A DNA stretch of 64,000 nt from the NCBI GenBank assembly GCA_964503045.1, contig CAZCZI010000027.1, positions 20,409 to 84,408 on the forward strand, in the 5' to 3' direction. A program made the position numbers and the translations under genes. Positions 1 through 9,062 of this stretch are shown here, one piece after another; the stretch's first letter is position 1; each line of letters starts with the position of its first letter. Under the pieces are notes generated by a model, which was not told the origin of the DNA, ran no database searches, and worked only from the letters and a program-made list of their open reading frames with translations. The stretch is from CAYZJR01 sp964503045 (GTDB taxonomy: Bacteria; Cyanobacteriota; Vampirovibrionia; Obscuribacterales; Obscuribacteraceae).

Positions 1-133
1 CGCGAACGGTCAGTTGCGCGCCCGTTTGAATTTCCTTATCCATTGTGGGGAAGCGATATGCCAGGACGCCTTTGTTTTGGTCTTCGGTCCATTCGATTAC
101 GTCGATAAACTGCTTTTTGAAAATGTCGAACAT
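1..133 (-). CDS. SPFH-domain protein, N-terminal part only (runs off left edge)
   Basis: The minus strand opens with ATG at 133-131 and stays open to the window edge, giving 44 residues that begin MFDIFKKQFIDVIEW and continue with TEDQNKGVLAYRFP. This opening is typical of the SPFH-domain family related to YdfJ/YdjI (stomatin/prohibitin-like, sometimes called virion core protein-like), whose members start with an MFDIFKKQFIDVI-type segment followed by a short beta-rich stretch. A GGGAG box lies about 8 nt upstream of the ATG. The role of these proteins is poorly known; membrane-associated scaffolding is the usual suggestion. The gene is divergent from the efflux operon. Family assignment rests on 44 residues only. 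Confidence 0.7.
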   Translation of the reverse strand, partial: MFDIFKKQFIDVIEWTEDQNKGVLAYRFPTMDKEIQTGAQLTVR

Positions 134-267
134 CGTTTCCACTCCCGTTTGGCACCAAGGGCACCAAACACAGCTGCAAATTTTAATGAAAAGGATATCA
201 GGTTGGCTGGGCTAACTCGTCCATTCGATCAAAAACAACAACAATTGCAGGGCGGAAGACTAGATTA

Positions 268-302
268 GGCAGGGGTTGACGGGGTTCAGCCCAGCCTTTT
301 TT
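268..302 (+). terminator. Imperfect hairpin followed by six T
   Basis: An imperfect stem (GGC-A-GGG pairing with CCC-A-GCC) spans 268-296 and is followed by TTTTTT at 297-302, the form of an intrinsic terminator on the plus strand. No plus-strand gene precedes it in the window, so it may be an attenuator in the leader of the efflux operon or chance. The surrounding stretch 134-510 holds no gene that I can support; it is the shared upstream region of the SPFH gene and the efflux operon. Confidence 0.3.
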
Positions 303-423
303 GGGTTCGTTTTATGTTGCCAAAAGTCACCTGGATGCATGATCCGAAAGTTTCGGCTTTATATTGAACGTATACAAGGTATGTGCGACCAAAGATCGTT
401 CATCTTAAAAACTCACTTCGAGC

Positions 424-436
424 CACACCGGGTGTG
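424..436. promoter_or_regulatory. Palindrome CACACC-G-GGTGTG upstream of efflux operon
   Basis: A perfect 6-bp inverted repeat with a single central base lies 75 nt before the first start codon of the efflux operon. It has the symmetry of a small repressor site, but no regulator gene is linked and no second copy was noticed. It could be chance. Confidence 0.25.
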
Positions 437-510
437 ATCGAGCCGCGATCGCCAAATCTTGAAAACGCTAATGAGTTACTGAAAAGTAAACGATAATTTA
501 GGGGCAAGAC

Positions 511-2268
511 TTGCACCCTTGGCATGGTTTATGCGTCTATACATGTATGCCTAATAGAAAACCATTTGTTTTGCTGAGTTTGCTTGCTTTTTTGTCGCAT
601 CAGGCGGTACTGGCGCAGCCGACGGCACCGAGCCCAGTGTCTGCGCCGAGCTCAGCACCATCGCCAGGCCCATCTTCATCGCCAAACCCATCTCCATCGC
701 CAAGTCCATCGTCCAGTCTGGACCAGCTTTACCCGGTTCCAACCGGAGGAACTGCACCGTACTCCGCCAGCTCATCTGATCCATCCTTGACCGATGCTCA
801 ACGGAAAGAAGCAGAGGTAGTGCCTCTTAGCCCGATTCCGGCATCTGAGCTTTTGCCGATTGGTGGCGGAAAGCTACCGCCTATCAAGTTGGAGGCCACT
901 TTCAACGAGCCTGTTTCGCTCAAGAAGGTGCTGCTGTCAACTCTCGAGAACAATCTTCCCATCAGAATTTCTGCGGCGGGATATGACTCTCAGAAGTATT
1001 TGTATTGGGGTGCAATCGGTCGTTTGGCGCCTGACTACACGTTGACCTATCGCGGGCAGCAACTCAATAATCAAGGCTCAGCCATCAGCCGAATTTACAC
1101 AACCTCAAGCACCCTGCGTTTTCCGGTGTTTCAAGGTGGTCGCGTGGTCTATGGCATCTTGTCGAATTTGTACAAAACCAGAGCGGCTAAGAGCCAATAT
1201 TATGCCACCATTAATGATGCTCTTCTCGATGCGTATCGGCGATACTACGATCTCGTACTCAACCAAACACTCTTACAAATTCGTGTCAAATCAGTAGAGC
1301 TGTCACGGACCCAGCTTCGACTCAACGAGCAGTTGAAAAACGCAGGTGTCGGCACCAATTTTGCAATCTATCAATCGCGAACGCAGCTGGCTTTGGACAA
1401 GCAAGCGATGCTGCAGCAACAGGTGGTGCTCAGGCAGTCGGCGCTTGCTCTTGCACAGGTCTTGAACACGAGTATGGCAATCAATTTCGTGCCTCAGGAA
1501 TCCGAGGTGCGCGAACTGCGATTGATTCAGCCGACAACCTCAATCAGCGAACTTTTGGCTGTGGCTCTTCGTTTGCGTCCCGAGCTCAAGCAGTATGAAA
1601 ATCTTCGTTTGGCGGCAAATCGAAATATCCAGATCGCACAAGCACCGTTGTATCCGACCATGCAATTCTTTAGTTCGGTCACTGAAAGTCAAAGAAATGG
1701 CGGTGGCAGTAACAGTGGGGGCGGTACCAGCGGTCTTTCTGGTTCTACCGTAATCATTCCGACAGGCGGTGGCGGTGGGGGTATTGGTATCAGTGGTAGT
1801 GGCGGATATTCGGTAAGTGCCGGCTTCGATTTGACTTTTGCAATTCCCAACATGGGTATTCCCGATGTCGCAAATACAATGTCTGCCCGAGCGCTTGCCC
1901 GTCAAGCCTTGTTGAACTCCAATCAACAGTATCTCAACGTGGTGCAACAGGTCCGATCCTCTTACCTCAACATGCTGACCGCTAAGGAGCAAGTTCAGGT
2001 GGCTGCCGAAGGGCTGATCTCCTCGACCGAACAGCTCAGATTGGCCAACTTACGGGTAACCTACGGGCAGGGTATCAATCTTGAATTGATTCAAGCCCAG
2101 CGTGATTATGTAACGGCTTTGACCACTCATGCCCAGGCTGTTATCAACTTCAACATTGCCCAGGCACAACTTCTAAGGGATACTGGATTGATATCCGTGG
2201 ATAAGCTAACCACGGAGTATCCCAGACCGATAAGCGCAAATCCAGACGCAGTGCTTCGGAACAACTAA
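511..2268 (+). CDS. TolC-family outer-membrane efflux protein
   Basis: Outer-membrane channel component of a tripartite export system, 585 residues if started at TTG 511, which has a good AGGGG box 6 nt upstream. An ATG at 547 gives a tidier signal peptide (MPNRKPFVLLSLLAFLSH, cleavage near VLA-QP) but has no clear ribosome site. After the signal peptide comes a Pro/Ser-rich linker (about residues 38-72), then the paired helical OEP repeats (about 150-570) with long coiled helices. A Gly/Ser-rich insertion (about residues 395-432) sits between the two OEP halves and is unusual. The gene is first in an operon with adaptor, permease and ATPase, which supports efflux or export. The substrate cannot be read from sequence. 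Confidence 0.88.
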   Translation: MHPWHGLCVYTCMPNRKPFVLLSLLAFLSHQAVLAQPTAPSPVSAPSSAPSPGPSSSPNPSPSPSPSSSLDQLYPVPTGGTAPYSASSSDPSLTDAQRKEAEVVPLSPIPASELLPIGGGKLPPIKLEATFNEPVSLKKVLLSTLENNLPIRISAAGYDSQKYLYWGAIGRLAPDYTLTYRGQQLNNQGSAISRIYTTSSTLRFPVFQGGRVVYGILSNLYKTRAAKSQYYATINDALLDAYRRYYDLVLNQTLLQIRVKSVELSRTQLRLNEQLKNAGVGTNFAIYQSRTQLALDKQAMLQQQVVLRQSALALAQVLNTSMAINFVPQESEVRELRLIQPTTSISELLAVALRLRPELKQYENLRLAANRNIQIAQAPLYPTMQFFSSVTESQRNGGGSNSGGGTSGLSGSTVIIPTGGGGGGIGISGSGGYSVSAGFDLTFAIPNMGIPDVANTMSARALARQALLNSNQQYLNVVQQVRSSYLNMLTAKEQVQVAAEGLISSTEQLRLANLRVTYGQGINLELIQAQRDYVTALTTHAQAVINFNIAQAQLLRDTGLISVDKLTTEYPRPISANPDAVLRNN

Positions 2269-2293
2269 ACCCACACTACGTCAAACAGAGCTT

Positions 2294-3817
2294 ATGATGA
2301 ACCAGCAAACAGGCACCCCAAAACTTACCGGCGTTAGACCAGGAGGGAGGAAAAAACTCGTCCTATTCCTGGTTTTTCTCACACTGGTGGGGGCTGCCGG
2401 AACTGCGGCTTGGTGGTTTTGCTTCAGAAAAAGCGGCCCAGATCCCGAAATCAGCAAAAATATCGTCAAGGCCAGGGTGGGAAGGGCTGAAATATCGGTC
2501 GTTGCGACTGGTCTGATACGGCCGTTGGCTGAGGTGAAGATTAGTCCGAAACAAACAGGATTGCTTAAGCGCCTGATGGTGAAACAGGGCGATCACGTCA
2601 AACAGGGGCAAGTTCTTGCGTACATGGACGACAGCAACTTGCGGGGTCAGTTCGAGTCCGCGCGCGGTGCCTACATGGCTAGTCTCGACAACTACGAGAA
2701 AATGAAGCATGGCAATCGCCCGCAAGAAATCGCACAGGCAAAGTACAACGAGCTTAAGGGCGGTAGGGTCGTCCAGCAGGCGCAGGAAAACATAAACCGC
2801 CTACAGGCGCAAATGGAAGCGCTCTCGGCTCAGCTGAAACGTGACGAATCATTTGCTCAAAGGCAAGCGATGCTCTCAGGTGCGGGTGCTGTTTCAGAAC
2901 AAGCAAAGATCGATGCCGAAACAGCGGCCGAAGTTACGCGCTCCCAAGTGCACGCTCTCGAGCGTGAGTTGAAACAAGCTGCGCAGTCGAAAGCGCAAAG
3001 CATCGAAGAATTGAATGTGATCGAAGAGCAGCACGATCTTGCCAAAGCCGGTTTCCGAAAAGAAGAAATCGATGCTGCCTGGCACAATGCGCAGCAAGCA
3101 AAAGGGCAGATGATATACAGCCAAAGTTTGTTAAACGACACGATCATACGCGCCCCTTTTGACGGAGTGATCACGCAGAAATATACAGATGCCGGTGCGA
3201 TCGTAACCCCGACTACATCAGCGGCCACTACTTCTGCAACTTCGAGTTCGATTGTTGCGCTTGCAGGAAGTTTGGAGATGGTCGCTCAAGTTTCTGAAGC
3301 CAACATCTCGAAAATCACAATCGGTCAAGAAGTGGACATTACAGCAACCGCGTATCCAGGAAAGGTCTTCCATGGGCGTGTGACGCAGATTGCTCCGGCA
3401 GCGATCGTTACTTCCAACGTCACCACATTCGAGGTGCACGCCATCGTCAGCGATGACAAAAAAAATCAACTCTTAGCCGGAATGAACGTCAGTGCAAAGT
3501 TCAACGTCGGTGAGCTGAAAAACGCAGTGCTCATCCCCACTGTCTGTGTTATCTCGCGAAGAGGGCAGTCGGGTGTCTATGTGCCGAATGAAAAAGGTGA
3601 GCCGACATTCAAATCAGTAAAGACAGGACCGACAGTCGGTCGAGATACTGTCATCACTGAGGGCTTGGCTGCCGACGATAAACTGTTTCAAGGCTTGTCT
3701 CGCGATCAGCTTGCAAAAGAGGGCTACGGTCAAAGAGACAATAGAGGGCAGGCTGGCGGATTGTTACCTGGTCGAGGTGGACTCGGTGGTGGCGGTCGCC
3801 GAGGCGGCGGCTTCTAA
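2294..3817 (+). CDS. HlyD/MacA-type periplasmic adaptor (membrane fusion protein)
   Basis: Adaptor that links the inner-membrane ABC permease to the TolC-like channel. The 507-residue protein has one N-terminal membrane segment (about residues 17-38, rich in Leu/Val/Ala and ending in WWF), a split biotinyl-lipoyl domain (VKQGDHVKQGQVLAYMDD at about 90, and RAPFDGVITQKYTDAGAIV at about 282), a long alpha-helical coiled-coil hairpin between them, and a C-terminal beta-barrel. The tail is Gly/Arg-rich (about 485-507), which is not usual for the family. It lies 25 nt after the channel gene and 9 nt before the permease gene, so cotranscription is very likely. Two adjacent ATG codons (2294, 2297) are possible starts. 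Confidence 0.88.
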   Translation: MMNQQTGTPKLTGVRPGGRKKLVLFLVFLTLVGAAGTAAWWFCFRKSGPDPEISKNIVKARVGRAEISVVATGLIRPLAEVKISPKQTGLLKRLMVKQGDHVKQGQVLAYMDDSNLRGQFESARGAYMASLDNYEKMKHGNRPQEIAQAKYNELKGGRVVQQAQENINRLQAQMEALSAQLKRDESFAQRQAMLSGAGAVSEQAKIDAETAAEVTRSQVHALERELKQAAQSKAQSIEELNVIEEQHDLAKAGFRKEEIDAAWHNAQQAKGQMIYSQSLLNDTIIRAPFDGVITQKYTDAGAIVTPTTSAATTSATSSSIVALAGSLEMVAQVSEANISKITIGQEVDITATAYPGKVFHGRVTQIAPAAIVTSNVTTFEVHAIVSDDKKNQLLAGMNVSAKFNVGELKNAVLIPTVCVISRRGQSGVYVPNEKGEPTFKSVKTGPTVGRDTVITEGLAADDKLFQGLSRDQLAKEGYGQRDNRGQAGGLLPGRGGLGGGGRRGGGF

Positions 3818-3826
3818 CGGTGAGTT

Positions 3827-5053
3827 ATGGGTATACTCGAGCTGATATCGCTGTCCCTTCAAGGAATTCTGAGTAATCGGCTCAGAAGTGCCCTCACGAT
3901 TTTGGGAATTGTAATCGGCATCGCATCTGTCATTACGCTGCTTGCAATTGGGCAAGGCGCCAAAACCGAAGCCGAAGCGCAAGTGCAATCGCTAGGCGTC
4001 AATTTGATTTATGTAAGACCTGGTGCCGCGAGTACGGCCAGTATATCGCAAGGGCACGGCACTGCTGCCACACTCACTTATGAAGATGCTGAGGCGATAA
4101 AACAAAACTGTCCGGCCGTTAAAGATGTTGCGCCTCAGTTCAACGGTCAGTTTCAGGTGCAGTACGGTGAGCACAACACCAGCACATCTGTTGTTGCGAC
4201 AGAACCCTCGTATCCCGAGATTCGCAATTTCTATCCCGAACGTGGGCGATTTTTTTCTGAAAAAGATGTTGAACAAAGCGCCCGCGTCTGCGTGTTAGGT
4301 GACACTGTTGCACAATCTGTTTTTGGCGAAGAGAACCCAATGCGCAAGCAGATTCTTATCAGGGGGGAACTATTTGAAGTGATCGGCGTAATGGAACATA
4401 AAGGCGTTACGCAAATGATGGACATGGACGATCAAGTCTTCATTCCGCTCTCCACGGGCTACTCCACGCTTATTGGAATCAATGCTGTCACTGGACGGGC
4501 AGTGAGAAACATTCTGGTGCGAGCAGAAGAAGACCAAGATCTGCAAGCCCAGTTTCAGATTACGAATCTTTTGCGCATGCGTCATGGAATTCAAAATCCG
4601 GAAGAAGATGATTTCACGATTCGCACTCAAAGCGACATCATGCAGACCGCTCAATCTATTACTGGAGTCTTCTCTCTGTTACTGGGTGCCACAGCTGGAA
4701 TTTCTCTCTTAGTTGGCGGCATCGGTATTATGAACATCATGCTGGTGTCTGTGACAGAAAGAACAAAAGAAATCGGCATCAGAAAAGCAATCGGTGCTAA
4801 GTATGCTCAAATCATGGCGCAATTTGTTTTTGAAGCCGTTATGATGTCGCTCACTGGCGGAATCTTGGGCATCGCGCTGGGCGTTTTTGGTTCGCAATCC
4901 ATAGCACAATTCGCTTCATGGAAAACCATAGTCACGCCATCATCGGTGGTGATGGCCTTTTGCGTTTCACTCGGGATTGGGCTGTTTTTCGGAATCTATC
5001 CTGCGCGGAAAGCGGCCAAGTTAGATCCAATCGTCGCTTTGAGATCGGAGTAG
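3827..5053 (+). CDS. MacB-type ABC transporter permease (FtsX fold)
   Basis: Inner-membrane permease of a MacAB-like exporter, 408 residues. It shows the family layout: one N-terminal membrane helix (about 18-42, following NRLRSALTILGIVIGI), a large periplasmic MacB core domain (about 45-270), then three C-terminal helices (about 283-310, 330-360, 370-395) with the conserved VTERTKEIGIRKAIGA loop. MacB of proteobacteria carries its ATPase on the same chain; here the ATPase is the separate next gene, as in many Gram-positive and cyanobacterial relatives. The next gene starts 4 nt after the stop. Substrate unknown; macrolides, peptides or lipids are all known for the family. Confidence 0.9.
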   Translation: MGILELISLSLQGILSNRLRSALTILGIVIGIASVITLLAIGQGAKTEAEAQVQSLGVNLIYVRPGAASTASISQGHGTAATLTYEDAEAIKQNCPAVKDVAPQFNGQFQVQYGEHNTSTSVVATEPSYPEIRNFYPERGRFFSEKDVEQSARVCVLGDTVAQSVFGEENPMRKQILIRGELFEVIGVMEHKGVTQMMDMDDQVFIPLSTGYSTLIGINAVTGRAVRNILVRAEEDQDLQAQFQITNLLRMRHGIQNPEEDDFTIRTQSDIMQTAQSITGVFSLLLGATAGISLLVGGIGIMNIMLVSVTERTKEIGIRKAIGAKYAQIMAQFVFEAVMMSLTGGILGIALGVFGSQSIAQFASWKTIVTPSSVVMAFCVSLGIGLFFGIYPARKAAKLDPIVALRSE

Positions 5054-5057
5054 TGTC

Positions 5058-5750
5058 ATGAATCTGATCGAATTGCGTGACGTATGGAGAGTTTACAATC
5101 AAGGCGCAGAACCGGTGCATGCCCTGCAAGGATTATTTCTCGATATCGCGCACGGTGAGTATGTCGCGATAATGGGGCAATCCGGCTCTGGCAAATCCAC
5201 TTTGATGAATATTGTCGGATGTCTCGATCGCCCCACTATCGGAAGCTACAAATTGGAAGGAACCGAAATCGGATTGCGCACCGACGATGAATTGGCTGAG
5301 ATTCGCAATCGAACCATCGGATTCGTCTTTCAGCAGTTTAACCTCATGCCTTCGATGACTGCTCTCGAAAATGTGATGCTGCCTTTGGTTTATGCAGGGG
5401 TAAAGCGTGAGATGCGCTTGAAGCGCGCCCAAGAAGCTCTGAGGGAAGTCGGATTATCGGAGCGCATGACTCACAGACCAAACGAGCTATCCGGAGGACA
5501 GCAACAGCGTGTCGCTATCGCGCGCGCTATTGTCAATTCGCCGCGCATTTTGCTTGCTGACGAACCTACGGGTGCACTCGATAGTGCGACCGCGAAAGAG
5601 ATTATGGCATTGTTCAATAAATTGGTATCTGAAGGCATCACTGTTATTCTTGTTACTCACGATGGAGAAACTGCCAGTCATGCCAATCGCGTGGTCAAGA
5701 TGCGAGATGGAAAGATTCTGGAAGATCTCGTCATAGGAGCAAGTTCATAA
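5058..5750 (+). CDS. ABC transporter ATP-binding protein, MacB/LolD type
   Basis: Cytoplasmic ATPase partner of the preceding permease, 230 residues, the normal size for a stand-alone LolD/MacB-type subunit. All nucleotide-binding motifs are present: Walker A GQSGSGKST (about 39-47), Q-loop FVFQQFNLMP, signature LSGGQQQRVAIARA (about 143-156), Walker B ILLADEPTGALD, and H-loop ILVTHD. The stop codon overlaps the start of the next gene by one base (TAATG), which indicates translational coupling. Confidence 0.93.
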   Translation: MNLIELRDVWRVYNQGAEPVHALQGLFLDIAHGEYVAIMGQSGSGKSTLMNIVGCLDRPTIGSYKLEGTEIGLRTDDELAEIRNRTIGFVFQQFNLMPSMTALENVMLPLVYAGVKREMRLKRAQEALREVGLSERMTHRPNELSGGQQQRVAIARAIVNSPRILLADEPTGALDSATAKEIMALFNKLVSEGITVILVTHDGETASHANRVVKMRDGKILEDLVIGASS

Positions 5751-6571
5751 TGGCATCGGAACCTCCAGCTCGCAACACACTGATCGTACTGTTCAGCCTG
5801 CTTCTGTCTGCTTGCTATTGCGTTTGCGCGGTCTTCGCGCAAGATCAGGAGCCCGTGCCGCTGCGCGGAGTTACCACAACCACTGTGGATCTTGCAAAAC
5901 CATCTCCCGGCTCGGTCGATGGGTCGCAGGCTCGCGAAGATCCACTTTCGCTGCAAAACGATAAGGCTGCAGAACCTCCTCTTACTGGATATCTATCTAC
6001 AAGCGAATTAGTAGGAGCAGCTGCGATCGCCGACGATCTAAAGACAATCACTATCACAGTGTCCAACAAAGGAAAGAGGACGCTGATGCTCAATGGTGAC
6101 GCGGCTTGGTCTGCCACCGAAAAGGTGCGGCAGCAGGTCCTCTTACGCAATCAGGTAATTCGGCCGCCGAGGAAAAACTTATTGCCTGGAGATACACTCT
6201 CCATAGCTTTATCCATTGGTAGCATCGGTGTGATACCAGTGGTGGTGGACGTCGTTCAAAAGAATCATGAGGGCGGAGTCGCATTCTACGGACGCGATCA
6301 AAGTCGCAGAAAACTTGCAGAACGTCGCTTTGGGCAACGTGTTCTCTTTCCTGGCGAGTCAGTCAAAGGTGACGTATTTCTCTCGAGATCGCAGGAGCTA
6401 CCAGGAGTACTCAATGTTCCTGTAAGTCTCCACCCCTATGGAAAGGATCTTGGACTCCTGGAGTTGACTCTGACGGTTCCTTCAAACAAATCTGTTGCTG
6501 ATTCAGGAGATAAGCCGACTTCCTTAATCAGCACCCCTGATGATAAGCAGCCGAAACTACCAACACCGTAG
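5750..6571 (+). CDS. Secreted protein of unknown function, last gene of efflux operon
   Basis: A 273-residue protein that I do not recognise. It has an N-terminal hydrophobic segment (about residues 10-30, ending CAVFAQDQE) that looks like a signal peptide, then a polar stretch, and a region (about 90-250) with beta-strand-like alternation such as KTITITVSNKGKRTLMLNG and LSIALSIGSIGVIPVVVDVV. This may be an immunoglobulin-like or accessory periplasmic domain. Its start overlaps the ATPase stop by one base, so it is probably made with the exporter and may act with it in the periplasm. Its 3' end overlaps the convergent small gene by 15 nt. Confidence 0.75.
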   Translation: MASEPPARNTLIVLFSLLLSACYCVCAVFAQDQEPVPLRGVTTTTVDLAKPSPGSVDGSQAREDPLSLQNDKAAEPPLTGYLSTSELVGAAAIADDLKTITITVSNKGKRTLMLNGDAAWSATEKVRQQVLLRNQVIRPPRKNLLPGDTLSIALSIGSIGVIPVVVDVVQKNHEGGVAFYGRDQSRRKLAERRFGQRVLFPGESVKGDVFLSRSQELPGVLNVPVSLHPYGKDLGLLELTLTVPSNKSVADSGDKPTSLISTPDDKQPKLPTP

Positions 6572-6829
6572 CCATGGTGTCAGAGGTCGCCAATTTCGAC
6601 GGCAGTGACTGCACTGCCAACGCTCCTCGCTTTTTGTGCCGTATGTAGGTTGTTGAAACTCGCAACTTGTTTGTCGTTTCACAAAGACGGTGGAGCTTTG
6701 CATTTTTACACTTTTGCTCGAAAGACATTGCCAGCATGCGGGTCCTGCAAGGAGTCCGTAAATAGACCCAATCGAAAAGCAGGCGACTGCTGCGATTGTA
6801 GCTATGCTTGTCCAGTTTAGATTGATCAT
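6557..6829 (-). CDS. Small membrane protein with two CxxC motifs, coupled to YHYH gene
   Basis: A 90-residue frame whose ATG (6829-6827) overlaps the TGA stop of the YHYH-domain gene as ATGA, the classic arrangement for translational coupling. The product has one N-terminal membrane segment (about residues 6-30, INLNWTSIATIAAVACF onward) followed by a short domain with CWQC and CSHC motifs about 40 residues apart, as in a small zinc ribbon. The family is unknown to me. Support comes from the coupling, the sensible membrane/zinc-ribbon layout and the lack of any other use of the strand here. A chance frame cannot be excluded at this length, and the last 15 nt overlap the convergent efflux-operon gene. 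Confidence 0.5.
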   Translation of the reverse strand: MINLNWTSIATIAAVACFSIGSIYGLLAGPACWQCLSSKSVKMQSSTVFVKRQTSCEFQQPTYGTKSEERWQCSHCRRNWRPLTPWLRCW

Positions 6830-8930
6830 TTTTCTGAACCTTTGGGAGGTTGTTCTTGAGTTGTAGATTCGATCTGCTGGGGGCGCTCGTCTTTGGTTGG
6901 TTGAACTTGTGGCTTAGGCGCTCCATCATGCTCAAAACCGCCAGGACGTGCTCCTGACGGATCAACTTTATTTTTGCCTTTAGAACTGGCTCCTGGAGGA
7001 CCAGCACCTGGTGGACCCATATCGCTCGAGCTGAATCCGCCCGGTGGAGGACCGAAGCCACCACCTTCAGGTGAGCCTTGAGGACCAAATCCTCCGCCAC
7101 CAAATGCGCCACCACCGGGAGGTCCGCCGAAACCGCCGCCACCGGGAGGGCCGCCAAATCCGCCGCCACCGGGAGGGCCACCAAATCCGCCACCACCGGG
7201 AGGTCCGCCGAAACCGCTGCCACCGGGAGGTCCGCCGAAACCACCACCACCGGGAGGTCCGCCGAAACCACCACCACCGGGAGGTCCGCCGAAACCACCA
7301 CCACCGGGAGGTCCGCCGAAACCGCCGCCACCGGGAGGTCCGCCGAAACCGCCGCCACCGGGAGGTCCGCCGAAACCGCCGCNNNNNNNNNNNNNNNNNN
7401 NNNNNNNNNNNNNNNNNNNNNNNNNNNNNNNNNNNNNNNNNNNNNNNNNNNNNNNNNNNNNNNNNNNNNNNNNNNNNNNNNNCCACCGGGAGGTCCGCCG
7501 AAACCGCCGCCACCGGGAGGTCCGCCGAAACCGCCGCCACCACGAGGTGCGCCGCCGAAGCCGCCCGCACCGCCGCTTGGGTCGCCGCTCGGGATGCCAC
7601 CACCAGTAGTGCCGATCCCGCGATTGTTTGTGCCGAAACGATCGGGATCGTAATGCGATCCTTGCGAGTGTTGATAGCCCTGCCTGCCCCCGTGCATGTT
7701 TTGTCCATAGCCTTGGCGGCCCTGACTGCCTTGTCCCTGAGAATTGCCGAAGCGGCCGGGAGGTCCAAACCCGCCGCCGGGCTCAAATCCAGGGGGACCA
7801 CCGGCAGTCCCTTGACCGAACTCACCTTCCGGCCCGCCCGGGGGTCCAAAACCTTGATGTCCACTTTGATTGGGATGCATGGGTCCACTGCCGAATCCGC
7901 CGTGCTGTCCACCGGGTCCAAATCGCCCCCCACGACTGCCCGGACCACCGCCGAATCCAGGAGGTCCTCCGGGACCTCCAAAGCCGCCGGGTCCTTTTGC
8001 AAATGTCTGGTCCGGAATTCCTTTAAAGCCTCTAGGAATGTATGGGAAAGTCTCGGTAATAACATAGTGGTACGTGCCCTTGGGAAACTCAGGCGTTACA
8101 CCTATTCTTCCATTGCAGTCATCGAGATCTCCTGCACCTTTAACGTACTCGTAGTCTTGAGTGAATGCCCCATCATAACGTCCGCCGGGACCGCTTTTGC
8201 GGTTTCCGGTGCGCAGCTTGTAGCTCGATCGAAGCTTTGTCAGCCTCGATTTGGAATTTTTTGCATCTTGGTACCCAAACGGCCCATATATGGGAAAGCC
8301 ATCGGCGGCATAGCCAAGCAAAACCGGACGGTTGAGCTTGCCCAGTTTTTGCATGAGCCCGGTGGGAATGCCGTGGTAGTGATACGCTCCATTGGGCTGT
8401 ACGTGGGCGTTGTTTTGATCGAGCCCCAAGCGAGAACCCAGATACATTGCCTCATACTGCCATCCGGTCGAAGGATCTCCGTTGTAAAACTCATTGGCTC
8501 CGGGGTCAAATGGAATTCCGTTTATAGCAACGCCAAATCGCCCCATACCCAGTGGCGTTGTGCGTGTTGCAAACTGAGGTTGGCTTGGCATGCGGAAGTC
8601 GTATATTTGTTCGGAAATCGTATTTGGATTGCCCGCGTTGGGAAATGCACCGGTGGCGTGATTTGGCATTCCGTCCGATCGAACGTAGCGATATCCGCCA
8701 TTCATAAGTATGCTCACCTTGGAGGTTGCAGCGTATGCTGGTGTCATCGCTAGTTCCAAAAGGCGCCATGGGTCAAAATTTTGTTCTTTGTGTGTCTTTT
8801 TCGCCGCAGTTTTCTGTGAATGATGATGGTCGGCGCGTGAGTCATGTGCCAGTGCTGTTTGTGTAAACACAAATGCAGATGGGCAGCTGAAACTCAGTAA
8901 CACTAATACATGTGTAAACTGTCTTAGCAT
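6826..8930 (-). CDS. Secreted YHYH-domain protein with long Gly/Pro-rich repeat tail (interrupted by gap)
   Basis: The N-terminal half has a signal peptide (about 1-29, ending TALAHD) and a complete YHYH domain (about 70-330) with the name-giving motif at residues 183-186 in AYHYHGIPTG, plus the conserved GYAADGFPIYGPFGY and YHYVITETFPYIPRGFKG segments. After about residue 335 the protein becomes Gly/Pro/Phe-rich, with tandem GGGGFGGPPG units. The 100-N placeholder at 7383-7482 falls in these repeats. Upstream of it the frame has codons ending at positions of one class and downstream the same repeat continues in another frame, so the real gap differs from 100 modulo 3. Followed in the right frame, the protein ends at TGA 6828-6826 after an acidic/polar tail ending QEQPPKGSEK. 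YHYH proteins are widespread but biochemically uncharacterised. A long antisense frame over the repeat is a by-product of its composition. Confidence 0.85.
7108..7547 (-). repeat. 27-nt tandem repeat array encoding GGGGFGGPP units
   Basis: Near-identical 27-bp units (on the plus strand each contains CCGCCGAAACCGCCGCCACC and GGGAGGT) run on both sides of the assembly gap. At least 13 copies are visible. The scaffold breaks exactly here, as expected when short reads cannot cross an array. Confidence 0.9.
7383..7482. other. Assembly gap (100 N) inside YHYH gene
   Basis: One hundred N placed between two blocks of the same 27-bp repeat. The frame mismatch across it shows that the length is nominal. 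Confidence 0.98.
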
Positions 8931-9062
8931 GCTTGTATGGCTCGACGGATAGATGAACCTAGCTTAGCACGCACCCGAATTTGGATTGTGTGCAAATTGT
9001 GTTTTCGATTGGTGTAGACTTCTATGATTCACTTGTTTGTAACTATTATGAGAACGCTTGAT

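Noticed and set aside
7044..8753. Long plus-strand open frame (about 569 codons) antisense to the YHYH gene
   Set aside because: It arises from the CCG/GGT-rich repeats; it has no ribosome site or domain, while the minus strand has a full YHYH domain and signal peptide.
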